NCBI GenBank assembly: GCA_002197995.1
Contig: NGZR01000003.1
Span: 7,316,001 to 7,380,000 of the forward strand
DNA: 64,000 bases
Reading direction: 5' to 3'
Origin: Gaeumannomyces sp. JS-464
Taxonomy: Eukaryota > Ascomycota > Sordariomycetes > Magnaporthales > Magnaporthaceae
Positions 1 to 10,664 of the stretch are shown here, piece by piece. The first letter of the stretch is position 1; each line of letters opens with the position of its first letter. A program made the position numbers and the translations under genes. The notes below the pieces were generated by a model. The model was not told the origin of the DNA, made no database searches, and saw only the letters and a list, made by a program, of their open reading frames with translations.

Positions 1-1299
1 CCTTCGCGATAGCAAAATTAAATTAAACTGTACGATTTACTAATATTTTAAATAAAATATTAAAAAAAAGGTTTAAAATAATAATCGATTGCAAAGCATA
101 AAGCGATTACGTATCGTTATAAACGGTTAAACGGTATAAAAATTTTACAAAACGGAATTATTAACCGTATTAACTAAAAACGGTCGAAAAAATACCTATC
201 GCTTATAGTAAAAAATAAATCGATTAAAAGGTATTAATTAGTAATATTACGTACCCGAAATGGGGAAAACGTTACTATTATATTAAACGAGTTAATATAA
301 AAAAAACGTGATTTTCGAAATCCTTTAATTTAGGAAAAATAATTTACGGATAAATTAAGTTAACGGCTAAATTTAATAAAAAAAATTACGAGTAATTAAA
401 ACGGTTTACTAATTACAAACTTTAAACCGTAAGCATAAAAAGCAATGAAAAAAAGGTATAACGGTAATAAATTTAATAATTTACTTTTACATTTTATTAA
501 TAAATACGCGATTATTTAAAACGGAAAACGATTAAAACAATTTAACTAATATTAAAAAACGGCTCGCGAATATTTTGGAAAAATACTATAAATACGAAAA
601 TTATTTAGGAAAACCTAAAAACGGTGCTTTTTAAATATAAACCGTTCGATTTAAAAATTAAACTTAAATTAAAAACGCAGTTTAAATATTAAAAGCTGTA
701 CTAGTTTAGCTTTCGGCAATAAAAAGTGCGAAAAAACAGCTAAAAAAACCTAAAAAGAACTATTAAACCTTTCGACTTTTTAATAAAATATAAATTTTAT
801 AAAAAAAAGAAAAACGGGACGAAGCGAATATGCATTAACTACCGACCGTTAATAAAACTACGGTTAAAAATCGATATTTTTTGTTTTAATTGACGAATTG
901 CGTAATAAGCTCGGCAAAGCTTAGTATTTTACGGTTAAACCTACGAAAGCTTATAATTTAATACGAATTAAAAAAGGCTAAAAGTAGTTTATAGCTTTTA
1001 AAATTAAATTTAAATGCTACAAATTTTTAATAATAACTTTCGGATTTACTAATGCATTAATTACGTTTTAAAAAATAATTAACCACGTTATTGCGCAAAT
1101 ACTTCGACGTTTTCGTTTTTACGTATTTAACAATATTTTAATTTTTTTCGAAAACGATAAAAAAGCATAAGCAATACGTATATAAAGTGCTTTAAAAGCT
1201 GCTTAACGCGAAGCTTTTCGTTAAACTAGAAAAATGCGAATAGCATTCGCAAAAAGTTGCTTTTTTAAAATTTATAATTATATTTAAGCAATTTGTATA

Positions 1300-3158
1300 A
1301 CGTGGTTTATTAGCGATGGCGCATATCAGCGAGTGGCGCACCCACACCCGACTTTTAGTTAATTAACGCGCATGCCAACCTAATAACGCAGGAATCCATT
1401 TAAACTACTCGGAACTATATACATCGAACATTTTTACTTCCTTTTAATAAATGCGCGCATTATGTCCGGTTTTGCCGCAAGTGCCGCATCGCCGACGAAT
1501 CGCCGTCGCCCTCCTTTCCGAACCCCCCTAATTTCGCATTTCTTGCTGTATTTATCCATTTAGCGCCTTTTGGTCCAGCACATTTCGTACCTTTTAATAG
1601 TAAATAACCTTCCAAGTTAAACACGTGTTTTTTTGGCCTTCCGGCGTTTGCTTAATGCTTCGTTCGCCTTTTTAAACGTAAACACTTTTGCTCGGAAAAG
1701 GGCCACTTCGTATATAATCGTTTTCGCCCCTTTTGCAATTTAATCCACAGTTATATTAATGGATATCGAAAAGCTGCCTCGGTAATTGGTAATTCGAGTT
1801 TTAATATGTTCGGATTGCGAAATTGCTTTTTTAGCTATCCGCGGCGTTTTGGAAATCCAAGGTTCGGCGTCGTTTAAGGGCTTCTTCGGGGGCGTTAAAG
1901 TTCGTAGCTTTACATCCAGCTTTTTCAAAACCGAATTTAAATTAAAAGGAGCAAAGCCAGCCCTTTGGAAACCTTTTTAAATATTTCCTTCGGTTATAAA
2001 GTTAAAAAATGCCGCTTTAAACGCCGAAAGGAATTCGATTTTAATTACGTAGTTAACGTGTAACCTTATTAAGTTTTCGATTTATTAACCGTACGCCCGC
2101 TTTATTAGGCCGAAGCATTTAACGTTAAGCGGCTAAAAGAAGTAAAACGAATGCAAAAGCATGCAAAGCGTAATAATGTTATATTTTTGGCAATAAAGCT
2201 TAAAATTTGTCAAATGGTGGCTTTCGTAACCGTTTAGCACTAACAAACGATAAAGGCCTTTATATGCGCGATGCAATGTGTTTATCGAAATGCCGGATCC
2301 ATTTTAAGCCAAGCTCGTTCGTAATTTACCCGTTAGCGCTTATTGCGATAACCCAATTGCGTGGAAAGTCGGTTTCCGAATACCAATTGGCTAAGTGGTA
2401 CTGCCTTTTAACGATAATAAAAAAAAAAATCGCTTAACCGCAACAGTTAACCTTTTAAATAACTGTAGCCCATTCCCGGTTGCTAAGCTAAATTAGCTTT
2501 GCTTTATTACGGCTTTCCAATGTTGTAATAACCATAACGGCGGCGATTATGCTTATAAGAAAGCCGGTTTCGTCGAAATTGTAAATGTCGTTATTTAAAA
2601 TGCCATATTTGGCCATAGTGTTCCGTATAAGGTCGAATTACGCAAAAACGAGCTTGGGATTTTCGCATTTAGCTTTTTAGTAATCGTACTTTCGAATTTA
2701 GCGCGTGCCGAGCTCCGGGCGGCGTTTAACGAATTTCGCGATTTAGCATTTGCCGACGGTGCCCAAATCGCGTTCGGCGAGCAATCGATTGGCCATATTT
2801 TTAACACCAAAAGGCCGGGGAAAAAATGCGCGAAAATCCAGCTCGAGTATGTACTTAATAAACGCTTTTTTTCGAATTCCGTTAATTTCCGGGAATTAAG
2901 CATGCTATCGCGTTAAGCACATTAACCAGCGCGTCGGCGACGTAACCGTGGTTTTAAAAACGTCGTAAATTTTGGCTGCTAAACAAGCATTTAACGTTGG
3001 ATTAAATTGGATTGCCCGTATAGCAAAAGCAATTTTAACTTCGTTAAATGTCGACGCTATTTGTGGTTGTTAAGGAATTAAAGTTGGAAGTGGAAAACGC
3101 GAGTCGCGATAAAAAACGCGCCATTTGTTAATGTGCGCCACTCGCTAATAAACTACGT
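1300..3158 (-). mobile_element. Fot1/pogo-type DNA transposon, copy 1
   Basis: This 1859-bp element has terminal inverted repeats starting ACGTGGTTTA (left) and ending in the RIPed complement (right), with a TA duplication at 1298-1299 and 3159-3160. It interrupts the reverse transcriptase of retrotransposon A1. The transposase reads on the minus strand. The N-terminal CENP-B/Tc5-like helix-turn-helix region ('NSRKLTE') is near 2903, the first catalytic Asp block (NFDETGF) is near 2570-2590, and the C-terminus is near 1740. The termini carry an internal repeat of the word AGCGAGTGGCGC. Stop codons and shifts are frequent. In this copy the second DDE aspartate block reads LVLNGYE, so the catalytic Asp has become Asn. 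Confidence 0.9.
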
Positions 3159-4872
3159 TAAACTTTAAAAAAATCGAGGAAGTTAAAAAATCGTTTATAT
3201 TTAAAAACGTTACGAAAATATAAAAGTTTTTAGGATTTTTAAACTTTTATAAACGGTTTATCCGTAGTTATAGCAAAATCGCTATATTATTTACGAACTT
3301 TACTAATATATTATTATACTTTACTTTCGTTATCGGTTTTTTAAATTAGGAAAGTGTAATAACGAAATTTATAATAACTTTTTGCTATGCTTCGCTTAGC
3401 GCTAATAGTGGTTGTAAAAGCTTATAAGGCTTATGCTTACTAGCTTTGTTTTTAGCGCAATTTTCGCAATTTTTTATCGCGTTTTATACTTCGGTTTAAG
3501 TTTTTACGAACCCGTAATATTATTATAACCGTTTCCACGTTTTAATTACGTTTTAATAGCTATATGTTAATTAGTTATAAATTTGTTGGATTTTATAAAG
3601 TTTAAACTTTTTTTTATTAAACCGTTTTAACGAATATTTTTTATACCGGAATTAAAAATCCGTTTAGTTTTTCCGCTAGGATTACTCGTGTTTTTTTAAG
3701 TATTACAATTTAATAATTCGGTTATCGGCTTAAAGCGTTCGCCCGGCCGTTTTTCGACCTTTTCCGGTATTCGATTCGGATGTTATAATTTTGTAAAAAC
3801 TCGTTTTAACGAATTTTTGTCGTTTATTTAAGTTTTTGCTTATAGTAAAGTGCGTTAGGTTTTTATAATCCGTATATATTATTTAATTATGCTTCGTTCC
3901 GTAAAAGTACGGTCGCCATTTTTTAAATGCTTAAATTATTACTAAAAGTTTTTTATTGTAAATTTAGTAATTTAATTTAAGTTTATTTAACTTTTTGCGA
4001 AAAAACGCGCAAAAGTATAACCGTTTTTGGTCGTTTCGCTATTCGAATTGGCCGCCAATCGCGTAATTCGACGCGCGTCGATTTTAACTTTAAAGGTTTT
4101 TTTAGGTTTGGAAATATTAATATTGGTTTTTTTAATACGGCGTTTCGTAATTACTTAAAAGCATTTTATTTTCGTTTTTTTTTATGAATTAGTGGTTATT
4201 TTAGTAATAATAAATAGGTTTACCAAATACGCTTTATTTTTACTATATAAAAAAGCAGTAACGTTATAAAGCTAACGTACGTTTTTATTAAACACGTAAT
4301 AACGGAATACGGTACCGCCGAAGTTTAATTAATAAAAAACAAGTTATTTATAAGCAAAAATTTGAAAAAGCTTACGAATAGGCTAAAAACGAAGCACTTT
4401 TTATTTACAACTTATTACTTTTAAATAAATGGATAAATAAAACGGACGAATTAAACCATAAAGCAATATTTACGTTATTACGTTAATTGCAAATAAAACG
4501 ATTAAGTATAATTACTTTTTATAACCTAATTCGCTTATAACAGCTTAATTTATAAAAGCATAAAAACCATACCGTTTTTTTGCGAATTACGAGTTTACGC
4601 TTATAGCGTATAAAAAACCTAAAGTAGAAAAACATGCTTTAATAGCGGAAATACAAATAACGGAGCTTACTAAATTGCATAAACACTTTTAAATAAAGTT
4701 AAAAAAGCTACGGCACCGTATAAGTATTTAAGCAAATAAAAAAAATTGAAAAACAAACTTTTAAAAAAAGGGATAACGTTTATCTTTTTCGACAAAATAT
4801 TAAAACGAAACGATTAAACGATAAGTTAAACTATAAAAACTAAAACCGTTTAAAGTATTAAAAAAGGGTTTA

Positions 4873-6736
4873 ACGTGGTTTATTAGCGAATGGCGCACAT
4901 TAGCGAGTAGCGCGTTTTCCATCGCGATTCGCGTTTTCCACTTCCAATTTTAATTCCTTAACAACCACAAATGGCGTCGACATTTAGCGAAGCTAAAATT
5001 GCTTTTACTATACGGGTAATCCAATTTAATCCAACGTTAAATGCTCGTTCGGCAGCCAAAATTTACGACGTTTTTAAAAACCACGTTACGTCGCCGACGC
5101 GCTGGTTAATGTGCTCGACGCGATAGCATGCCCAATTCCCGGAAATTAACGGAATCCGAAAAAAAGGCGTTTGTTAAATACATATTCGAGTTAAATTTTC
5201 GCGCATTTCCTCCCCGGCTTTTTAATGTTAAAAATATAGCCAATCGATTGCTTGCCGAACGCGATTCGGGCACCGTTGGCAAATGCTGGATCGCGAAATT
5301 CGTTAAACGCCGCCCGGAGCTCGGCACGCGTTAAATTCGAAAGTACGACTACCAAAAGGCTAAATGCGAAAATCCCAAACTCGTTTTTGCGTAATTCGAC
5401 CTTATACGGAACACTATGGCCAAATATGGCATTTTAGATAACGATATTTACAATTTCGACGAAACCGGCTTTTTTATAGGCATAATCGCCGCCGTTATAG
5501 TTATTACAATATCGAAAAGCCGTAGTAAAGCAAAACTGGTTTAGCTTGGCAACCGGAAATGGGTTACAATTATCCAAAGGGTTAACTATTACGGTTAAGC
5601 GATTTTTTTTTTTTAATTATCGTTAAAAGGCAGTACCATTTAGCCAATTGGTATTCGGAAACCGACCTTTTACGTAATTAGGTTATCGTAATAAGCGTTA
5701 ACGGGTAAACTACGAACAAGCTCGGCTTGGAATAAATCCGGCATTTCGATAAACACATTGCATCGCGCATAAAAGGCCTTTATCGTTTGTTAGTGCTAAA
5801 CGGCTACGAAAGCTACTATTCGACGGATTTTAAGCTTTATTGCCAAAAACATAACATTATTACGCTTTGCATGCTTTCGCATTCGTTTTACTTCTTTTAA
5901 CCGCTTAACGTTAAATATTTCGGCTTAATAAAGCGAACGTACGGTTAACAAATCGAAAACCTAATAAGGTTACACGTTAACCACGTAATTAAAGTTAAGT
6001 TCCTTTTGGCGTTTAAAGCGGCATTTTTTAACTTTATAACCGAAAGAAATATTTAAAAAGGTTTTCGAAAGGCTAGCTTTGCTTTTTTCAATTTAAATTC
6101 GGTTTTAAAAAAGCTGGATGTAAAGCTACGAACTTTAACGCCCCCGAGGGAGCCTTTAAACGACGCCGAACTTTGGACCTCCAAAACGCCGCGAACAGCT
6201 AGGGAAGCAATTTCGCAATCCGAACATATTAAAACTCGAATTACCAATTACCGAGGCAGTTTTTCGACATTTATTAATATAGCTGTAAACCAAATTGCAA
6301 AAAGGGCGAAGGCGATTATGCACGAAGTAGCCCTTTTTCGAGCAAAAGTGTTTACGTTTAAAAAAGCGAACGAAGCACTAAGCAAACGCCGGAAGGCCAA
6401 AAAAACACGTGTTTAACTTAAAAGGTTACTTACTATTAAAAAAGTACGAAATGTGCTAAACCAAAAGGCGCTAAATGGATAAATATAGCAAGAAATGCGA
6501 AATTAGAGGGGTCCGAAAAGGAGGGCGACGGCGACTTGTCGGCGATGCGGCATTTGCGGCAAAACCGGATATAATGCGCGCATTTGTTAAAAGGAAGTAA
6601 AAATGTTCGATGTATATAGTTCCGAGTAGTTTAAATGGATTTTTGGCGTTGTTAAGTTGGCATGCGCGTTAATTAATTGAAGGTCGGGTATGGGTGCGCC
6701 ATTCGTTAATATGCGCCACTCGCTAATAAACCACGT
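4873..6736 (+). mobile_element. Fot1/pogo-type DNA transposon, copy 2
   Basis: This 1864-bp element is flanked by TA at 4871-4872 and 6737-6738, with inverted termini starting ACGTGGTTTATTAGCGA. The plus-strand transposase is the most readable of the four. Residues of a CENP-B-type DNA-binding domain are at 5128-5334. FDETGF, with the first catalytic Asp, is at about 5455-5475. The second block is LVLNGYESYYS near 5793-5813, where the family has LVLDGHESHHS. The third is PLNVKYFG near 5902-5923, where the family has PLDV. Two of the three catalytic aspartates are therefore lost by G-to-A change. The insertion separates the integrase of A1 from its chromodomain segment. Confidence 0.92.
5128..6247 (+). 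pseudogene. RIPed Fot1-like transposase (DDE_1 superfamily)
   Basis: The longest clean piece, 5128-5334, is the helix-turn-helix CENP-B/Tc5-type DNA-binding domain ('SRKLTESEKKAFVKYIF' through 'VGKCWIAKFVKRRPEL'). It is followed in shifted frames by the DDE_1 catalytic core: FDETGF, then a QPGN-like segment, then the mutated LVLNGYES and PLNV blocks, and a C-terminal tail ending near 6420. The pogo-family enzyme would cut and paste the element at TA. All three other copies show the same gene in the same state. The reading is unambiguous for family but no functional protein can be made. Confidence 0.85.
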
Positions 6737-7306
6737 TAAACGTAAATTACAAACTTTAATTACCGTTAACTATAAAATCCTACCCGGTTTTTTATATTTC
6801 CTTATTCGAATTAACGCTACGGGCTTTAAAAATAACGAGTTAATAAAAGTTAACTTAAAATAAAAGTATAAAATTAAAAAAATCCTAAATTATAAGTTAA
6901 AACGTAAGCTTAAAAAGTACTTAATTAAATGGAAAAAATACGGCCACGAAAAAAACACGTGGGAAAAAAAACCAACTTTAGGAATTGCTAAAACACTTTA
7001 CGAAAGTATTAATTAAAACAATTGTAAAAAGGTTAACTAGCAAAAAAAAAACGGAAAAACGACAATCTTTTTTAAAAATACCCGCGATATTTCCAAAAAA
7101 AACCGTTAATTTTTTTAATTTAACCAAAAGTCGAATTTAAAACTTACAAAATAAGCATTATAAATAATACCGTTTTACTATTAGGTTAAAAAAAAACAGC
7201 ACTTACCGAAACCAAATAAAGCAAAAAAGTTTACACCGAACGGTTAGCAAAAAAAAAAAGCTTAATAAACTTTAAAATAAGCTTAAAAACTTATCGACTT
7301 TTACGA

Positions 7307-7366
7307 TCGTGCCGGGATTCGAACCCGAAACCTTAGTAAAAAAACCAAAACTACGCTTAATGCGTT
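7307..7366 (-). other. tRNA 3'-half-like segment in retrotransposon A1
   Basis: On the minus strand this stretch has a perfect T-arm (five-base stem CCGGG/CCCGG around a TTCGAAT loop) followed by a GGCACGA acceptor-like end. Before the T-arm is an anticodon-arm-like hairpin (TTTGG/CTAAG) with a T-rich loop. I could not find a matching D-arm or a 5' acceptor half, so it is not called as a tRNA gene. The homologous stretch lies at 28,511-28,566 in copy A2 at the equivalent place, downstream of the antisense ORF, so it is part of the element and not a chance neighbour. Confidence 0.55.
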
Positions 7367-7479
7367 ACAAAACGTAAAAAAATTGTTAAAAAAAGTTACA
7401 ATTTACTTTAATTAAAAAAAGTAAACAAGTTTAAATTAAAATTAACCTTAGGCATTTGCTAATTAAAAAAAACGGAAAA

Positions 7480-7927
7480 AGCTATAAAAAGCTCGAAATG
7501 CGAAGCAGTTTAGCGAGCCGCTTAATCGGCCTCCTCCCGCTTAACACGTTTTAACTTTTCCACCGAGTTAATACCGCGACGCATTGCGCGCATTATTTTT
7601 TTAGCCACATTCGTTTTTGCTTTTAAACGCGGAAAACTTTTTCCTTCGCTTTTTCCAGTTTAGTTTTAAATTTGGAATATTAAACGACGATATTTTAAAT
7701 CTCGAAAAAAAAGGCTTTAAAACGTCGCATTTCGAGCAATTAAACCGAAAATATTCCACGTATTAAAACGAGTTTTAAAAAAAAGCTTTATACTTTTTAC
7801 GCTTTAAAACCTCGTAATAGTATAAATAGGAAAGCATTTCGTGGTAATTAAAAAAAACAACCGTTAAAAGCTTTTTACAATTAACGGTTTTCTTCGCGAA
7901 AAAACGTTTTCGTATTTGGCTAAACAT
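7480..7927 (-). pseudogene. Antisense ORF relic between pol and 3' LTR of A1
   Basis: A minus-strand gene relic opposite to pol. From an ATG at 7927-7925 it reads a basic N-terminus ('RKRFFAKKTVNCKKLL'), a Tyr-rich middle and a Lys/Glu-rich C-terminal half ('KLEKAKEKVFR' ... 'INSVEKLKRV' with RIP stops) likely to form a coiled coil. The same gene is at 27,944-28,390 in copy A2 with the same relative orientation. Its function is unknown. The composition resembles small coiled-coil ORFs carried by fungal repeats, but I do not recognise a named family. Several stops are TAA or TAG at positions where CAA or CAG would restore the frame. Confidence 0.55.
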
Positions 7928-8025
7928 TGTGTTAAATAAAAAAGGGAAAGGAAATGGTAAAAAAGGAAAGTATTTAGGATTAACAAAAGGCGGGGTAATA
8001 AAACGTGGTTAAAAAAACTTGGCTT

Positions 8026-8036
8026 AAAAGGGGAAA
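8026..8036 (+). promoter_or_regulatory. Polypurine tract of A1
   Basis: AAAAGGGGAAA ends five bases before the 3' LTR begins at 8042. This is the expected site for plus-strand DNA priming in an LTR retrotransposon, and it fixes the polarity of the copy as plus. The antisense form is seen next to the equivalent LTR of A2 at about 27,836. Confidence 0.65.
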
Positions 8037-8041
8037 CTTAA

Positions 8042-8554
8042 TATTACGACTAGCATATAAGCTTTTAAAATAATAAAGCAAAAAAGGGCTTTAAAGTGGT
8101 GTTTTCGCTTTACCCCGGTTATGTAAACTAAAAAAAATTTGTGGATTTGTAATAAAGCAATAAATTTAAAAAAGATTTATAAATTTGTAATAAAGCAATA
8201 AATTTAAAAAAGATTTATAAATTTATAACAAAGTAATAAATTTAAAAAAGATTTATAAATTTATAACAAAGTAATAAATTTAAAAAAGATTTGTAAATTT
8301 ATAACAAAGTTACAAATTTAACTTAATATAAAGCAAAAAGCAGCGTGTATATAAAAATGGATTTTTTATTATTTTAAGTAGCTTTAATTAAAGCTTCGGC
8401 ATTAGCTAACCTAAGTTAGCTTTTAAACACCTTTTAAAGCAAGCAATTAAATTGTTTTTTTAAATTACGTAATTTCCTATTTACTAGCTTTAGCGATACT
8501 GTTTTTTCCACTTTTAAAGTGCTTTATTTTAAAAGCAAACCTTTAATTATAACA
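8042..8554 (+). repeat. 3' LTR of retrotransposon A1
   Basis: The LTR begins TATTACGAC (TG changed to TA by RIP) and ends TTATAACA. Its ends match the inverted TGTTA/TAACA termini of the two A2 LTRs. It is 513 bp against 449 bp for both A2 LTRs. The extra length lies in additional units of a 38-bp internal tandem repeat. The outer flank is TAGCG. The partner LTR is outside the window. Confidence 0.85.
8141..8320. repeat. 38-bp minisatellite inside LTR
   Basis: About 4.7 head-to-tail units of a 38-bp AT-rich sequence (consensus beginning GATTTATAAATTTATAACA). The homologous LTRs at 27,637-27,745 and about 43,697-43,810 hold roughly 2.8 units, so unit number varies between copies of the same retrotransposon. 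Confidence 0.8.
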
Positions 8555-8841
8555 TAGCGGAGCTTTTTAATCGTACGCGCGCCGGCGAATATCGTAACGT
8601 AAATTACTTTTTTTATTTTCAAATAAACGTGTAATATCGTTAACAAAACGGCTTTACCGGAATTAACGGAAAAATGTAAGCGTTTTTTAAGTTAATTTTT
8701 AAAAGTAATAATATTTAATAAATTTAACGTAAAAGTTGTAGTTTTTTTTAATTATACCGAGTAAAACGGGTAAAAGCGTTTTAACGAAAAGGTAAAGCTC
8801 GTTATCGTCGTCGTTATAAAAAAAACCTAAAAACTAACTAT
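8555..8841. other. RIPed spacer, nothing recognised
   Basis: AT-rich sequence between the LTR of A1 and the repeated pogo-2 fragment. No motif, ORF or repeat was recognised in it. Confidence 0.6.
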
Positions 8842-9192
8842 TCGTAACAATTATGCCAATACCAGTTTTTAAAGTAAAAAAGCTTTCAGGTATATTGTTA
8901 TTTTAAAAGCTGTTTATTTTTTAAGTACAAAAAAAGGGCTTATCGTACGAGCTTTGCTTAATATATATATCCTATGCCGAAAGCCGCGGGGTGCGATCGT
9001 ATAAAGCAAATCCCGAAATCGTAACTTAACTTGGAACTTGCATAACTTTCGTGCATAACGGCCTGGCCGGTAATTTCCGTGCCGGAGCTTTCGTGCCGGG
9101 AAAACGTTATCTTTTGCCACGAAGCTTCGGGCCGTAAATTTTCCGCCTTTCGTAAATAGCCTCGTGCAACTTTTAACTGCTTATTTAACATT
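8842..9192 (-). repeat. C-terminal fragment of pogo-2 transposon (direct repeat of 25,363-25,718)
   Basis: About 350 bp here matches 25,363-25,718 in the same orientation with many transitions. On the minus strand it encodes a piece starting LNKQLKVARGYLRKAENLRP. At the second site this piece is the C-terminus of a pogo-type transposase. Similarity stops abruptly at both edges, so this is a truncated copy. Confidence 0.75.
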
Positions 9193-10662
9193 AGCAGTTT
9201 TTTTTTTATAATCGCATTTCCCTTTTTTTAAATATTAATTAAAATAAATTAAGTTATTTCCTAATAAGGTAATTTAAAATAATTGTGCGAAATGGGCAAA
9301 ACAAAAGGGATATATGCTAAAAGGCATATCGTGCAAAGCAACCAATTCCGAACTTTAATATAAACGTTAAAAAAATATCTTTTTAAGTAATTCGGCGTAT
9401 ATATATGTATGTATCGCACAAAAACGGCGTAAAAGTAGTGGGATAAAAAAAGTTGCTAATGCGGTAATAGTAATCGATTTATATAAAAAGGATAAAGCTA
9501 TTAAGTTGTAAATAGCTTCGTGCGAAAGTGGTTATGAAAAGTGGTTTTTCCTTTTTACTTTTGTAAAACCGTACGGAAAAACCCACTTTTGCAAGCATTA
9601 AAACGCTTTTCCTTTTTTTTCGCTTTTTTCTTTTTTGCATAATAACGCACCTTTTATTATAACTTTAACCTCGTCCGTTTTTTTAATCGCGCGACTTTTA
9701 ACCTTTCCCTTTTTTTTTAACGCTCGGCTATAATCGATTATTACGTTTCGTACGTTAACGTTCCGCGCGCGCGTTCGCTTTTTTTTTCTACGCATTTAAT
9801 CGCTTTTTTAAATTGTACGATATTTTTTTACCCGTTGCTTAGCTTAACGTTCCGGCGTTTGCCGTTTACATTTTTTTAAATGCGATTAGCACTTGTATTA
9901 ATAATAAAAGTGCGATTTAACTGCATTTTTTTACCGGCTCGCCTAGCAATCGTTAATTTATAACGGCTTTCGCTATTAACGTATATATTACCTTTTTTAG
10001 CTTTTTTTTCTTTTTGCACGAAGTTAATTTTTTTTTCTCATTTTAAATCGAGGAACGTTAATTTACCGTTTTGCCGTCGTACGATATCGAAGTTCGGATA
10101 AACGTTGCCAACCCGAATATAACGTTTAACGAGCGTATTATACTTTTAGTGGCCAAAATCGTACAGCGCGAGTTGTACTTTCGCGCGGTTTTAATTTATT
10201 CGCGCGAAGCTTTAATTCGCCGATATTTTTAAAAGTGCGGCAATTTTAACGCCATTTCGCGCTTTTCCCTCTGCGTGCAAATTTGTAGCTTTTAAAACAA
10301 AGCTTGCTTAAATTATGTTTAACAATCGCACGGTTAAAATTGTAAATATATTCGTGCTAAATTAGCGTTTTTAAACTCGTTTGTTAAAAGTTCGAACTAG
10401 GGTAATAAATTTAATAGTGGTAATAACGGCGATAATGCGGTTATTTTTAAAAGTCGTACAATACCGCTGTTAAAATAGCTGCCTCGTTTTAATTCGGCTA
10501 GCTTTGGCTTAAGTTATAAAGTTATCCTAATCGAAAATTAATCGTGCGAAATGGTTTTTATTTTTGTTTATATTCGGGGAAAGGGGTATTTTTTTCGTGC
10601 GATGCTTTTTACTAAATTTTTTTTTTAAAAATGGAAATTTAAAAATAACTGTATACTTCGTA
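9193..10662. other. Unresolved RIPed sequence with a basic minus-strand relic
   Basis: A minus-strand stretch at 9598-9795 reads 65 residues rich in Lys and Arg ('NVIIDYSRALKKKGKVKSR'), which looks like a protein relic and not random RIPed sequence. I do not recognise its family. The region is dense in the words CGTGCGA and CGTACGA, as is 21.2-25.3 kb. No terminal repeats were found. Confidence 0.4.
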
Positions 10663-10664
10663 TA

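Larger units (their letters stand above)
1..7020 (+). pseudogene. RIPed gypsy pol of A1: RT, RNase H, integrase, chromodomain
   Basis: Read through many stops, 840-1290 gives reverse transcriptase with a recognisable 'AYNLIRIKKG' block. The catalytic YLDD box at about 1124-1137 has become Asn-Asn (AACAAT at 1129-1134) with a slipped base before it. RT continues after the first Fot1 insertion at 3161-3300 ('KFLGFLNFYKRFI'). Positions 4200-4870 give integrase core and C-terminus, including a reading close to 'HVITEYGTAEV' and 'INGQIKRTN'. After the second Fot1 insertion, 6739-7010 gives the end of integrase and a chromodomain-like segment ('YLIKWKKYGHEKNTWE'). The order RT-RNase H-integrase-chromodomain is that of Ty3/gypsy chromodomain elements. 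The gene is non-functional. It is split in three and saturated with TAA and TAG codons. Confidence 0.85.
1..8554 (+). mobile_element. Ty3/gypsy LTR retrotransposon family A, copy A1 (5' part outside window)
   Basis: The element reads on the plus strand. It contains reverse transcriptase, RNase H, integrase and a C-terminal chromodomain-like segment, then a spacer with a tRNA-like stretch and an antisense ORF, a polypurine tract and a 3' LTR ending at 8554. Its 5' LTR and gag lie left of the window. It is heavily RIPed and interrupted by two Fot1-like transposons at 1300-3158 and 4873-6736. Removing each restores a continuous pol reading across a TA dinucleotide. Copy A2 at 26,954-43,906 is the same element in the other orientation, which allows the boundaries to be set by comparison. 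The base content is extremely AT-rich and no frame is open for more than a short distance, so the copy is dead. Confidence 0.88.

Noticed and set aside
1740..1980. Short open frames within the AT-rich block as possible small genes
   Set aside because: They coincide with transposase or pol relics, and homologous frames with other stops exist in sister copies; composition is RIPed.
7307..7366. Functional tRNA gene
   Set aside because: No D-arm or 5' acceptor half found, and the segment is repeated inside a retrotransposon.
8141..8320. Regular 38-bp repeats as a CRISPR array
   Set aside because: Units are directly adjacent without unique spacers, lie inside an LTR, and the host is a fungus.
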